A DNA stretch of 64,000 nucleotides from an uncultured Alphaproteobacteria bacterium (GCA_934254675.1 CAKQLP010000001.1:124001-188000), one strand, 5' to 3'; positions 53,356-61,994 are shown, numbered from the stretch's first letter. The notes: a model not told the origin generated them from the sequence alone. Made by a program: numbers and translations.

Positions 53356-53865
53356 ATGTTAAAGTATTTATTAGTTTTAGGTGGCTTGTTCTTCAACGTT
53401 GCGGCGAATGCGGCTGAAATGCCTAAAGTTTTGGGCGAATATGGTGATTGGACGGCATGGACGTATAACGAAAAAGGTAATTTGATTTGTTATATGTCTT
53501 CAACTCCTAAAAAAGATGAAGGAAAATATACAAAGCGCGGAGATATCTATACGATTATTACACATCGTCCGTCTGAAAAAACTTTTGATGTGGTAAGTTT
53601 TGTCGCCGGTTATAATTTTGACACGCAGGCGCCGTTTACGATTAAAATCGGGGACAAAGTATTCAAGAATACCTTTACGGAAGGAACAACCGGCTGGATG
53701 GTTAACGCTCAGGAAGACGCCAAGATTATTGCGGCAATGAAGCGGGGTGAACGTATGATTGTCGATGGAAAATCGAATCGCGGAACAGTAACCAAAGACA
53801 CCTATTCCTTAAAAGGTTTTTCTAGCGCGTATCAGGCAATTTCCGCAAAGTGTAAGAAAAAATAG
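53356..53865 (+). CDS. Invasion-associated locus B (IalB)-like periplasmic protein
   Basis: 169 residues. Signal peptide MLKYLLVLGGLFFNVAANA. GEYGDWTAWTYNEKGNLICY, then SFVAGYNF and AKIIAAMKRGERMIVDGKSN, follow the IalB-family pattern (GDW.....D.....C, followed by a late MK.G). The family is periplasmic with no settled activity. Its position just upstream of rlmN (2 nt) is a common alphaproteobacterial arrangement. Confidence 0.8.
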   Translation: MLKYLLVLGGLFFNVAANAAEMPKVLGEYGDWTAWTYNEKGNLICYMSSTPKKDEGKYTKRGDIYTIITHRPSEKTFDVVSFVAGYNFDTQAPFTIKIGDKVFKNTFTEGTTGWMVNAQEDAKIIAAMKRGERMIVDGKSNRGTVTKDTYSLKGFSSAYQAISAKCKKK

Positions 53866-53867
53866 CC

Positions 53868-54953
53868 ATGACGGAAAAAATTGAACTTATAGGTCTGAGC
53901 AAACAGGAGTTGCAAGAGGCTTTGTCGGCAATAGGCGAAAAGCCTTTCCGAGCCAAGCAATTGTGGCAGTGGCTTTATTATTTTGGTGAAACCGATTTCT
54001 CTAAAATGAGTAATCTATCAAAAGAATTGCGTCAAAAACTTGCCGATAATTTTACAATCAGTCGCCCCAAAATTGTGGCTGAGCAATTATCTAGTGATAA
54101 AACCCGTAAATGGTTGCTGGAATTTAAAGATGGTCAGCGTGTCGAAATGGTTTACATTCCAGAAGAAGATAGGGGCGCTGTGTGTATTTCTACGCAAGTT
54201 GGGTGTGCTGTTGGCTGTAAATTCTGCCACACGGGAAGCCAAAAATTAACAAGAAATTTAACGGCAGGGGAGATTGTCGGTGAATTTATGGTGGCACGAG
54301 ACACTTATGGAGAATGGCCGAGTCCGACGAATGAAACTCGTTATCTTTCCAATATTGTTGTTATGGGAATGGGCGAGCCTTTGCATAATATGGAAAATAC
54401 GGTAAAGGCTTTGCAAATTTTGACAGATGGTGATGGTATTGCAATTTCTCGACGTCGTGTAACCATGTCAACCTCAGGTATTGCTCCAAAAATTTTGTCG
54501 GCTTTACAGCAAACAGGTGTGAGACTTGCTATTTCTTTACATGCGCCGAATAATACGATTCGTTCGCAGATTATGCCGATTAATAATCGCTATCCGATAG
54601 AAGAAATAATGGAAGCTTGCCGCGCGTATCAAAATGGCGATGGTAGCAGATACATCACGTTTGAATATCTATTGCTTAATGGTATAAATGATAGCTTGGA
54701 TTGTGCGCGTGAGTTAATTAATTTAATGAAAAAGTATCAATTGCGGGCGAGTTTTAATTTAATTCCTTTTAATCCGTGGCCGGGGTGTTCTTTTGTTCCA
54801 AGTTCCAACAATAGGGTGCACGCATTTGCAAGAGAATTAGAAAAGGCGGGATATGCCGCTCCGGTTAGAGTGGCGCGTGGGCAAGATATTTTAGCTGCGT
54901 GTGGTCAATTAAAGTCCAAAAAAGATGCCGAGGATGGAAAAATTTTCAGATAA
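53868..54953 (+). CDS. rlmN: 23S rRNA/tRNA adenine-C2 methyltransferase RlmN
   Basis: 361 residues. The radical-SAM CxxxCxxC is in CAVGCKFCHTGSQKLTRNLT. VVMGMGEPLHNMENTV is conserved, and GQDILAACGQLKSK holds the second catalytic Cys. It methylates A2503 of 23S rRNA and A37 of some tRNAs. Its 3' end overlaps the convergent response-regulator gene by 8 nt. Confidence 0.97.
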   Translation: MTEKIELIGLSKQELQEALSAIGEKPFRAKQLWQWLYYFGETDFSKMSNLSKELRQKLADNFTISRPKIVAEQLSSDKTRKWLLEFKDGQRVEMVYIPEEDRGAVCISTQVGCAVGCKFCHTGSQKLTRNLTAGEIVGEFMVARDTYGEWPSPTNETRYLSNIVVMGMGEPLHNMENTVKALQILTDGDGIAISRRRVTMSTSGIAPKILSALQQTGVRLAISLHAPNNTIRSQIMPINNRYPIEEIMEACRAYQNGDGSRYITFEYLLLNGINDSLDCARELINLMKKYQLRASFNLIPFNPWPGCSFVPSSNNRVHAFARELEKAGYAAPVRVARGQDILAACGQLKSKKDAEDGKIFR

Positions 54954-55572
54954 TTCCCATTTTTTGCGCGGTGATAACAGCTTGTGTGCGGTTGCTGACA
55001 TGCAAAGACCGTAAAAGCGCATTGATGTGTAATTTAACGGTGGATTCTGAAACGCCCATGTCATAGGCAATTTGTTTGTTGGATTTTCCCTGTGCGATTA
55101 AATCTAAAACTTGAGATTGTCTGTTGGTCAAAGTTTTTATTCCTGTGATTTTTCCGCTCAAATTATTAATTGGTTGAATATCCAGCAGAATATCCGGAGT
55201 ATAAATGTTCCCATCTAAAATCTCTTTAACAGCGCGGGTAAATGTTTTAATGTCAGAACGTTTCAAAATATAGCCGTTGACTTTTTGCGACAAGACTAAA
55301 TGAATAGTTCGACTGTCTTCGGAAGAGGTTAAAATAATCAGTTTTGCGTTTGGGGTTTGTTGTCTGATTTTTTTTAGCGCCGATAGCCAAGGCATGTCTT
55401 GCATTTCAATATCCATAATAATTAGTTCTATATTATTTTCTTTATTGAGAATATTAAAGACTTGAGAATAGCTGTCTGCCTGAAATATGATTGCGTCAGA
55501 AATAATTTCTTTTAGCCACAAAGAAAGCCCATCGCGCAAAAGTGATTGGTTATCAGCTATTAAAATATTCAT
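54946..55572 (-). CDS. NarL/LuxR-type response regulator, orphan
   Basis: 208 residues. The receiver domain has the phospho-acceptor Asp54 in LIIMDIEMQD. The C-terminal GerE helix-turn-helix has LTNRQSQVLDLIAQGKSNKQ and DMGVSESTVKLHINALLRSL. AGGAGG-type site before the ATG. No histidine kinase is adjacent. Targets unknown. The genome also carries luxS and regulated pilin leaders, but no link is visible. Confidence 0.92.
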   Translation of the reverse strand: MNILIADNQSLLRDGLSLWLKEIISDAIIFQADSYSQVFNILNKENNIELIIMDIEMQDMPWLSALKKIRQQTPNAKLIILTSSEDSRTIHLVLSQKVNGYILKRSDIKTFTRAVKEILDGNIYTPDILLDIQPINNLSGKITGIKTLTNRQSQVLDLIAQGKSNKQIAYDMGVSESTVKLHINALLRSLHVSNRTQAVITAQKMGII

Positions 55573-55669
55573 AATCCAACCTCCTTAAAGTTATTTTATT
55601 AGCTTGCCTAATTATAACATATATAAGCGTTTTATAAAATTTAAAGGGTGGAAAAACGCGTAATATAAA

Positions 55670-56131
55670 TTATTTATGCGGTAATTCAATATATGAGACA
55701 CCGGCTTCGGCAAACATTTGGGCTGAGTAATTGAGTTTGTCCCGCCATGTGTTTTTAGGATCATTTTCCATCGGCTTGTATTCATAGGTAATAACTTCTT
55801 TTATGCCTGCTTGTATGATGGCTCGAGCGCAATCAGTGCATGGTGTTAGTGTACAAAATATTGTGCATCCTTTTAATTGAGTGCCAGTAAGGCAGGCATT
55901 ATAAATGGCATTGCGTTCAGCGTGTTCAAAAAAATCATATTTGGTCGGACGTTCCATGCGTTCTGGAATATCATCTGCTACACCGCGAACCAAACCATTA
56001 TAGCCTGTGGCGCGGATTTCTTTGTCAGGACCGACAACAACGGCTCCGGTTTTGGTTGACGGATCTTTGGACCAGCTGGAAACAAGTGTGGCTAACTCCA
56101 AAAATCGATAATTCCATTTTTCTGAAAACAT
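55670..56131 (-). CDS. dCMP deaminase-type cytidine deaminase
   Basis: 153 residues from the ATG at 56131, directly behind GGAGG. The zinc site is HAERNAIYNACL with TLTPCTDCARAIIQ. SSWSKDPSTKTGAVVV and TGYNGLVRGV are typical of dCMP deaminase/ComEB. It would supply dUMP for thymidylate synthesis. Single gene. Confidence 0.9.
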   Translation of the reverse strand: MFSEKWNYRFLELATLVSSWSKDPSTKTGAVVVGPDKEIRATGYNGLVRGVADDIPERMERPTKYDFFEHAERNAIYNACLTGTQLKGCTIFCTLTPCTDCARAIIQAGIKEVITYEYKPMENDPKNTWRDKLNYSAQMFAEAGVSYIELPHK

Positions 56132-56212
56132 AAGCACCTCCGAAAGGATGAAAAACTTTTAGGATATGAAAAAGTATAACAAAACAGAGAATTTTATTCA
56201 ATAGAATATTTA

Positions 56213-56241
56213 TTGACAAAAAGAGACTTTTGTCTTATTGT
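56213..56241 (+). promoter_or_regulatory. Promoter of the 129-residue membrane protein
   Basis: TTGACA (56213-56218), 17 nt, TATTGT (56236-56241). A further CATAAT lies at 56242-56247. Confidence 0.5.
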
Positions 56242-56277
56242 CATAATAGTTATTTATAATTAATTTATTCTTGTGTT

Positions 56278-56667
56278 ATGGTATTATATTCTTTGGTTCC
56301 GCTATTAATGGTGTTGTTTTTTCCACTAATAGCAAGCGGCTGTGCTGAATTGCCCAACTCCAAAACAAAAAGGTGTCCGCTTTTCTATTACGGCGCTTTG
56401 AGTATGCCGTATATATTAGCAGTGGTTTGGTTTATCAATTTGTTTCTTTATCCTGAGGTGCAAACGCCGCAAATGTACTATCTGTTGCCAAAATGGGAAT
56501 TCTGGACGCTTTATTGTTTGTTCGTTCTCCTAAATTGTTGCGGATTGTGGGAGATATGTAAAAAACAGGCTGTGCTTTCAAAAAAAGAAAAGTCAATGAG
56601 TCTTTCCTTTATTTTTCTGGGTTTTCTTATGCTGTTTGCATTCCTGATTTTTAGTATCTTTATATGA
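56278..56667 (+). CDS. Orphan membrane protein (129 aa)
   Basis: Four hydrophobic segments: VLYSLVPLLMVLFFPLIASG, MPYILAVVWFINLFLY, FWTLYCLFVLLNCCGLW and LSFIFLGFLMLFAFLIFSIF. Several Cys are present. No family recognised. The ATG at 56278 lacks a Shine-Dalgarno site, but a TTGACA promoter stands upstream and a terminator follows, so it is probably a real one-gene unit. It resembles the other small orphans here in that respect. Confidence 0.65.
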   Translation: MVLYSLVPLLMVLFFPLIASGCAELPNSKTKRCPLFYYGALSMPYILAVVWFINLFLYPEVQTPQMYYLLPKWEFWTLYCLFVLLNCCGLWEICKKQAVLSKKEKSMSLSFIFLGFLMLFAFLIFSIFI

Positions 56668-56671
56668 TTTT

Positions 56672-56705
56672 AAAAAGCTATGCTGTCAAGGCATGGCTTT
56701 TTTTG
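56672..56705 (+). terminator. Terminator of the orphan membrane protein
   Basis: AAAGCTATGC...GCATGGCTTT stem with seven T. Confidence 0.8.
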
Positions 56706-56743
56706 TTGTATAACAAGATATAAGGTCAAAAAATGGCAAATAA

Positions 56744-56772
56744 AGGCGGAGTTTTCAAGCTCCGCCCTTTGA
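56744..56772 (+). terminator. Second hairpin before eno
   Basis: GGCGGAG/CTCCGCC stem followed by CTTTGATATTTTT. It may be a backup terminator. Confidence 0.5.
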
Positions 56773-56802
56773 TATTTTTATGCGAAGTATCTGTCTTTTG
56801 GC

Positions 56803-56833
56803 TTGACATTAAATGAAAATAAATTAATTTATA
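56803..56833 (+). promoter_or_regulatory. Promoter of eno
   Basis: TTGACA at 56803-56808, with an A/T-rich -10 region (AATTTATA, 56826-56833) 17-19 nt downstream. Confidence 0.5.
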
Positions 56834-56868
56834 GCCAACACTTAAAATTTTATGAATAGGAGAAAAAA

Positions 56869-58146
56869 ATGAGTGCTATTGTTGATATTCACGCTAGAGA
56901 AATTTTAGATTCGCGCGGAACCCCGACTGTTGAAGCCGAAGTTGTTTTACAATCAGGTGCGTTTGGTCGTGCCGCTGTTCCATCCGGAGCATCTACCGGT
57001 GTTCACGAAGCTGTTGAATTGCGTGACGGTGACAAATCTCGTTTTGGCGGTAAAGGCGTTTTGAAAGCTGTTGAAAATGTAAACGACAAAATTTATGACG
57101 CTTTGGCCGGATATGAAGCTGAAGATCAAATTGATATTGATAACACAATGATTGATTTGGACGGCACTGAAAATAAAGGTAATTTGGGTGCAAACGCTAT
57201 TCTGGCTGTTTCTTTGGCTGTGGCTAAGGCTCAGGCTGAAGAAGCTGGTTTACCTTTATATCGTTATTTGGGTGGCACAATGGCTCGCACTTTGCCAGTT
57301 CCGATGATGAATATTTTGAATGGTGGTAAACACGCGGATAATCCGATTGATATCCAAGAATTTATGATTATGCCGGTTTCTGCCGATTCTATCAAAGAAG
57401 CTATCCGTATGGGTGCTGAAATTTTCCAGACTTTGAAGAAAAACTTGAAAGCTGCCGGTCAAAATACCAATGTTGGTGACGAAGGCGGTTTTGCTCCTAA
57501 TCTGAAGTCTGCTGATGAAGCTTTGACCTTTATTGTAAACGCTATCAAAGACGCCGGCTACAAACCTGGTGAAGATGTTGTTTTGGCTATTGATGCTGCT
57601 TCTTCTGAATTTTATGAAAACGGCAAATATGAAATGAAAGGCGAAGGCAAATCTTATACCAACGCTCAAATGGTTGAGTATTACAAAGGTTTGTGCGACA
57701 AATTCCCAATCTTCTCTATTGAAGATGGTATGGCTGAAGATGATTTTGAAGGTTGGAAATTGTTGACAGTTGCTTTAGGTAACAGAATCCAATTGGTTGG
57801 TGATGATTTGTTTGTTACAAATCCAAAACGTTTGGCTATGGGTTTTGAAAAAGGTATTGCAAACTCTATCTTGATTAAAGTTAACCAAATTGGTTCTTTG
57901 ACAGAAACAATGAAAGCTGTTGATATGGCTCAACGTCATGGCTACACAGCTGTGTTGTCACATCGTTCTGGCGAAACAGAAGATACAACAATTGCTGACA
58001 TTGCTGTTGCTACAAACTGCGGTCAAATCAAAACCGGTTCTATGTCTCGTACAGATCGTATGGCAAAATACAATCAGTTAATTCGTATTGAAGAAGAATT
58101 GGGCGATATGGCTGTTTATGCTGGTAAATCTATTTTGAAAAAATAA
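56869..58146 (+). CDS. eno: Enolase
   Basis: 425 residues. AREILDSRGTPTVEAEVVL, PSGASTGVHEAVELRDGD, the proton-shuttle region NVGDEGGFAPN and VLSHRSGETEDTTIADIAVA are all present. It converts 2-phosphoglycerate to phosphoenolpyruvate. AGGAG precedes the ATG. Codon use is biased as in highly expressed genes (GCT, GGT, AAA). A single-gene unit with its own promoter and terminator. Confidence 0.99.
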   Translation: MSAIVDIHAREILDSRGTPTVEAEVVLQSGAFGRAAVPSGASTGVHEAVELRDGDKSRFGGKGVLKAVENVNDKIYDALAGYEAEDQIDIDNTMIDLDGTENKGNLGANAILAVSLAVAKAQAEEAGLPLYRYLGGTMARTLPVPMMNILNGGKHADNPIDIQEFMIMPVSADSIKEAIRMGAEIFQTLKKNLKAAGQNTNVGDEGGFAPNLKSADEALTFIVNAIKDAGYKPGEDVVLAIDAASSEFYENGKYEMKGEGKSYTNAQMVEYYKGLCDKFPIFSIEDGMAEDDFEGWKLLTVALGNRIQLVGDDLFVTNPKRLAMGFEKGIANSILIKVNQIGSLTETMKAVDMAQRHGYTAVLSHRSGETEDTTIADIAVATNCGQIKTGSMSRTDRMAKYNQLIRIEEELGDMAVYAGKSILKK

Positions 58147-58161
58147 ATTTACTTAAAATTG

Positions 58162-58197
58162 AAAAAAGGAGTATCAAAAAGATACTCCTTTTTTTGT
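58162..58197 (+). terminator. Terminator of eno
   Basis: AAAAAAGGAGTATC/GATACTCCTTTTTTT perfect stem. The -35 box of pilin cassette 3 begins at its end. Confidence 0.88.
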
Positions 58198-58225
58198 TGA
58201 CGCTGAGTCAGCTCTTTGTTAAAAT
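58197..58225 (+). promoter_or_regulatory. Promoter of pilin cassette 3
   Basis: TTGACG (58197-58202), exactly 17 nt, TAAAAT (58220-58225). The start is predicted near 58232, the beginning of the 5' hairpin. Confidence 0.65.
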
Positions 58226-58230
58226 AAAAA

Positions 58231-58436
58231 TGAAAGTTATTAAAAACTTTCAGGGCGTCGAAAACCCTTTTATCATCAGTCGTTAAGCATAGCGACTTTA
58301 ATTTTTTATGCCGATTTCTGTTTTTTAATGGACGGATGTCGGCTAAATAAGGTTACGCGCTGAATAAGCCGAGCCGTTTGATGATATACGGTTTTCGAAC
58401 ATCCGCCCGCTGTTAAAACGCGGGTTTTGTTTTTTT
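58231..58436 (+). ncRNA. Structured pilin leader RNA, copy 3
   Basis: The 5' hairpin is TGAAAGTT (58231-58238) with AACTTTCA (58245-58252), unlike those of the other copies. GGGCGTCGAAAACCC follows at 58253. ATCATCA (58272-58278) pairs with TGATGAT (58379-58385). The AGTCGTTA/TAGCGACT hairpin, the GCCGAT/GTCGGC arm, AATAAGCCGAGCCG and the terminator (58406-58436) are as in the other copies. Confidence 0.8.
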
Positions 58437-58458
58437 ACAAAAGAAACGGAGTTTGAAA

Positions 58459-59259
58459 ATGTATAAATTAAAAAAGAATTTTTTATGTGCGGGTATTCTC
58501 GGGTGCCTTTTAAATGTCATTCTCGGATTTATTCCGAGAATCCATGCAAAACAGAATTCAAATCGTCATTATCGGGCGTGTCTCGATAATCTGGATCCTC
58601 GGGTCACGCCCGAGGATGACAATAGGATGAGGATGTTTTTTAAGCCCGAAGATGACAATCTTGTTGCGCAGTGTGGGCGAAGCATGATTGAAATGCTGGG
58701 CGTTCTGGCTATTGTCGGTGTTTTATCCATCGGTGGCATTGCCGGTTATTCTAAGGCGATGAATATGTATAAAATAAATCGCTGGAGTGCATATTACACG
58801 GAGTTGTTGGCTAATTTACAAATAGCTTTTTCAACAACTGGAACCTATGGTGATAAGTCCGAGGATTTAACGAATACAGTGATTAGTGCGGGATTGATGC
58901 CCGAGGGAATGGTGGATGCGAACCATAAAGATATTTTTGGTAATCGGGTATATGTATTAAGTCGAGATTGGGGGGAATTATATGGTGTTCGATTGAATAT
59001 TCAATATAATATGCAGGCGGGGAAAGCAGCTGTTGATTGTTGCAATAAGCTTTTTGAAATGGGGCAATTATATCCTAATTTATGGATTGTTTGGATTTCT
59101 GAAACGGACTATGGCGTTTGCGGTGGTGGTGCGCCGGATTCATATATTCGAGATATGGGATGTGTCCGCTATAATAAAGCGGCGGTGGCGTCAAATTGCA
59201 AAATATGCGAAAGTCAAGCTTGTTCAATTTTGACATTGTTAAGCAATTCAGTTTATTAG
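58459..59259 (+). CDS. Type IV prepilin-like protein 3
   Basis: 266 residues from the ATG at 58459 (CGGAG upstream). Cleavage site G73/RSMIEMLGVLAIVGVLSIGG, Glu at +5. The 73-residue leader contains a compound palindromic element (58515-58621). The mature domain belongs to a second type, shared with prepilin 4: VISAGLMPEGM...DIFGNRVYVLS. It is rich in Cys toward the end (CCNKLFEMG, CGGGAP, CVRYN, CKICESQAC), suggesting disulfides. It is placed alone between eno and rplK. Confidence 0.84.
   Translation: MYKLKKNFLCAGILGCLLNVILGFIPRIHAKQNSNRHYRACLDNLDPRVTPEDDNRMRMFFKPEDDNLVAQCGRSMIEMLGVLAIVGVLSIGGIAGYSKAMNMYKINRWSAYYTELLANLQIAFSTTGTYGDKSEDLTNTVISAGLMPEGMVDANHKDIFGNRVYVLSRDWGELYGVRLNIQYNMQAGKAAVDCCNKLFEMGQLYPNLWIVWISETDYGVCGGGAPDSYIRDMGCVRYNKAAVASNCKICESQACSILTLLSNSVY
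58515..58621 (+). repeat. Compound palindromic element in prepilin 3 leader
   Basis: ATTCTCGG/CCGAGAAT, then ATTATCGGGCG...TCTCGATAAT, then ATCCTCGGG...CCCGAGGAT, ending GATGACA. Same three-hairpin plan as in prepilin 2. Confidence 0.8.
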
Positions 59260-59282
59260 ATTTACGGTGATTTAAATAGTGC

Positions 59283-59310
59283 TTGCATTTTTCAAATATT
59301 GTGATATACA
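59283..59310 (+). promoter_or_regulatory. Promoter of rplKA
   Basis: TTGCAT (59283-59288), 16 nt, TATACA (59305-59310). Confidence 0.55.
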
Positions 59311-59363
59311 AAACAAGCAGTTAGGGATAAGTGTGTCTTTAGCTGTATGTGTTTAAACAATTT

Positions 59364-59392
59364 GTGGGGGACCAGCCATTGGTCTTTACCAC
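59364..59392 (+). promoter_or_regulatory. Candidate L1-binding autoregulatory site before rplK
   Basis: GTGG...CCAC outer stem enclosing GACCA/TGGTC, joined by asymmetric internal loops. L1 binds such a structure in the rplK leader of many bacteria. Judged by eye. Confidence 0.45.
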
Positions 59393-59413
59393 TAACCTAA
59401 ATGAGGTATTATA

Positions 59414-59851
59414 ATGGCTAAATCTAAAAAGAAAATTTTAGGTCTTATCAAGCTGCAAATACCTGCCGGAAAAGCTAACCCTTCTCCGCCGGTTGGTCCA
59501 GCTTTGGGTCAAAAAGGCCTGAATATTATGGAATTTTGTAAAGCATTCAACGCTCAAACTCAAAAAATGGAACCGGGTGTTCCTGTTCCTGTGATTATTA
59601 CAGCGTATGAAGATAAGAGTTTTACGTTCATCACTAAATTGCCTCCGGTTTCTTATTTAATTAAAAAAGCTGCCGGCGTGCAATCTGCTTCTAAAGAACC
59701 TGGCAAAACTATTGCTGGTCAAATCACTATGGCTCAGGTAAAAGAAATTGCTGCCACCAAATTACCAGACTTGAACTGCCCGACAGTTGAAGCTGCTATG
59801 AATATGGTTAAAGGTCAAGCCATTTCTATGGGTATCAAGGTAACGGAGTAA
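59414..59851 (+). CDS. rplK: 50S ribosomal protein L11
   Basis: 145 residues. LQIPAGKANPSPPVGPALGQ and the C-terminal rRNA-binding domain (KLPDLNCPTVEAAMNMVKGQ) are standard. GAGG precedes the ATG. rplA follows after 4 nt. secE-nusG, usually upstream, are replaced here by pilin cassette 3 and eno. Confidence 0.99.
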   Translation: MAKSKKKILGLIKLQIPAGKANPSPPVGPALGQKGLNIMEFCKAFNAQTQKMEPGVPVPVIITAYEDKSFTFITKLPPVSYLIKKAAGVQSASKEPGKTIAGQITMAQVKEIAATKLPDLNCPTVEAAMNMVKGQAISMGIKVTE

Positions 59852-59855
59852 GTCG

Positions 59856-60539
59856 ATGAGCGGAAAAAGATTAGTAAATGCATATAAAACTCTTGATAAA
59901 AATAAAGAGTACAGCCTTAAAGAAGCGATTAAAATCGTTAAGGAAAATGCAAAAGCAAAATTTGATGAAACCATTGATTTAGCAATCAATTTGGGTGTAG
60001 ATCCGAAACACGCCGATCAAATGATTCGCGGTGTTTGCCAATTGCCGCACGGCAATGGTAAAACTGTTCGCGTAGCTGTGTTTGCTCAAGGTGAAAAAGC
60101 TGATGAAGCTAAAGCCGCTGGCGCAGATGTGATTGGTGCTGAAAACTTGGTTGATTCCATTTTGGCCGGTAAAATTGATTTTGATAGATGTATCGCTACT
60201 CCGGATATGATGGGAATGGCCGGTCGTGTTGCTCGCGTTTTGGGTCCTAAAGGCTTGATGCCAAACCCTAAATTGGGTACAGTTACCGCAGATGTTGCCA
60301 CAGCAGTTAAAAATGCTAAGGCCGGTGAAGTTCAATATCGTGTAGAAAAAAATGGTATTGTTCACGCTGGTGTTGCAAAAGCGTCTTTTGCTGAAGACAA
60401 AATCTATGATAACGCTAAATTGTTCATCGAAACAATTATCAAAGCTAAACCTGCTACCTTAAAGGGAACTTATTTGAAAAAGATTTCAATCAGTTCAACA
60501 ATGGGTGTTGGCGTAAGGGTTAACGCTTCTGAATTATAA
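59856..60539 (+). CDS. rplA: 50S ribosomal protein L1
   Basis: 227 residues. GVDPKHADQMIRGVCQLPHG, VLGPKGLMPNPKLGTVT and the C-terminal TLKGTYLKKISISSTMGVGV are typical. It is part of the L1 stalk and is the known repressor of its own operon. GGAG precedes the ATG. Confidence 0.99.
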   Translation: MSGKRLVNAYKTLDKNKEYSLKEAIKIVKENAKAKFDETIDLAINLGVDPKHADQMIRGVCQLPHGNGKTVRVAVFAQGEKADEAKAAGADVIGAENLVDSILAGKIDFDRCIATPDMMGMAGRVARVLGPKGLMPNPKLGTVTADVATAVKNAKAGEVQYRVEKNGIVHAGVAKASFAEDKIYDNAKLFIETIIKAKPATLKGTYLKKISISSTMGVGVRVNASEL

Positions 60540-60673
60540 TCCGCAAGGTTATAATTTATTAAAAAATACTTGCTTTTTGATAAAAAATTTGTTAAAAGGC
60601 AAACTAGTTTAGGGCAGAGAAGCTATTTTTAGTTTTTTTCTGCCCCACTCTTCAAGAGCGGAGGCTCTTGAAA

Positions 60674-60775
60674 CTGTCCAAGACTGTGGGCGGCATCTCG
60701 ATACCGAAGGCTTTTTGCTTGTAACTAAAGCTGACGGTGTCGCGGAGGCCTTAAATATCCGACATAGACGGGAGT
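60674..60775 (+). promoter_or_regulatory. L10-type ribosomal leader before rplJ
   Basis: The segment GTCCAAGACTGTGGGCGG... ends CATAGACGGGAGTG and keeps the GTCCAAGAC...TAGACGGG frame seen in alphaproteobacterial rplJ leaders, where the L10-L12 complex binds to repress. Just before it lies a perfect hairpin, TTCAAGAGC/GCTCTTGAA (60652-60673), and a GGGCAG/CTGCCC stem with T-runs (60613-60646). The rest of 60540-60906 has no gene. Confidence 0.65.
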
Positions 60776-60906
60776 GATTTAAAATTAAATTTTTCTCCTG
60801 GACAGATTTGGGTTCCGCAGTGTTCTGATTTTTTCGGAATGTTGTGGGTTTGGTAACGGTTTAGACCTTTGGGTCTGAATTTAACAATTTCGTATGGAGA
60901 CAATAA

Positions 60907-61389
60907 GTGAACCGCGAAGAAAAAACAGAGTTGCTCAACGCTTTGCACGAAGTATTCTCTAACGCAGAATCAGTTGTAATTACCGAATATTTAGGTTTGA
61001 CTGTGGCTGAAGCTGATGAATTGAGAAACAAAGTACGCGCTGTTGGCGCCTCTTTAAGAGTTACTAAAAACCGTATTGCTCGTCTTGCTGTTAAAGACAC
61101 AAAATTTGAAGGCTTGGCCGATTTATTTAAAGGTCCGGTGGCAATGGCTTATGCCAGTGACCCGATTTCTGCTTGCAAAGCTTGTGTTGAATTTGCAAAA
61201 AATAATGAAAAATTGGTTATTGTTGGCGGTGCTTTGTCTGACAAAGCTCTGACACTTGATGAAATCAAAGAATTGGCAGCAATTCCTTCTATGGACGAAT
61301 TGCGCGCCAAATTGGTTGGCCTTATCCAAGCTCCTGCCGCCAAGTTGGCAAGAGTTACAAAGGCTTACAGCGAGAAAGAAGCCGCCTAA
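60907..61389 (+). CDS. rplJ: 50S ribosomal protein L10
   Basis: 160 residues, GTG start with GGAG upstream. NREEKTELLNALHEVFSNAE and VVITEYLGLTVAEADELRNK are L10 N-terminal motifs, and the C-terminal helix that holds L7/L12 dimers follows (MDELRAKLVGLIQAPAAKLA). Operon with rplL. Confidence 0.98.
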   Translation: MNREEKTELLNALHEVFSNAESVVITEYLGLTVAEADELRNKVRAVGASLRVTKNRIARLAVKDTKFEGLADLFKGPVAMAYASDPISACKACVEFAKNNEKLVIVGGALSDKALTLDEIKELAAIPSMDELRAKLVGLIQAPAAKLARVTKAYSEKEAA

Positions 61390-61559
61390 GTTTCTTTTCC
61401 GTTTTATGCGAGTCATGCTTGCTGATTTATCGCTTATGTACTGAGTTGTACACTTCGCTCAAAATCAGCGGCGCAGCACTCAGCCTAAAACAAAAAAGCT
61501 TAGTTATGTAAATGGTTTTTAATTAGAAAATTTTAATTTAATTTATTTGGAGAAAAAAA

Positions 61560-61931
61560 ATGGCAGATTTGGCCAAATTAGTAGATGAATTATCAGCTCT
61601 GACAGTTATGGAAGCTGCTGACTTGTCAAAAATGTTAGAAGAAAAATGGGGCGTATCCGCTGCTGCCGCCGTTGCTGTTGCCGGTGCTGCTGGTGCTGGT
61701 GCTGCTGCCGCTGAAGAAAAAACAGAATTCGATGTAATTCTTGCTGAAGCTGGTGCTAACAAAATCAACGTTATTAAAGAAATCCGCGCTATTACAAGCT
61801 TGGGCTTGAAAGAAGCTAAAGATTTGGTTGATGGTGCTCCTAAAACTGTTAAAGAAGGTGCTTCTAAAGAAGAAGCTGAAGCTATCAAAGCTAAATTGGA
61901 AGCCGCTGGCGCTAAAGTTGAATTGAAGTAA
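61560..61931 (+). CDS. rplL: 50S ribosomal protein L7/L12
   Basis: 123 residues. N-terminal dimerisation part, Ala/Gly-rich hinge (AAAAVAVAGAAGAGAAAAEE) and the C-terminal factor-binding domain (KINVIKEIRAITSLGLKEAK). GGAG precedes the ATG. A strong terminator follows and the next gene is on the other strand, so rpoBC does not follow as it does in most bacteria. Confidence 0.99.
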   Translation: MADLAKLVDELSALTVMEAADLSKMLEEKWGVSAAAAVAVAGAAGAGAAAAEEKTEFDVILAEAGANKINVIKEIRAITSLGLKEAKDLVDGAPKTVKEGASKEEAEAIKAKLEAAGAKVELK

Positions 61932-61953
61932 TTTAACTTATTTCCAATACAAT

Positions 61954-61985
61954 AAAAAGGCATAACCTAGGTTATGCCTTTTTTA
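61954..61985. terminator. Two-way terminator between rplL and the ACP-like gene
   Basis: Perfect palindrome AAAAAGGCATAACC/GGTTATGCCTTTTT, with T-runs on both strands. Confidence 0.88.
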
Positions 61986-61994
61986 TATAAAATA

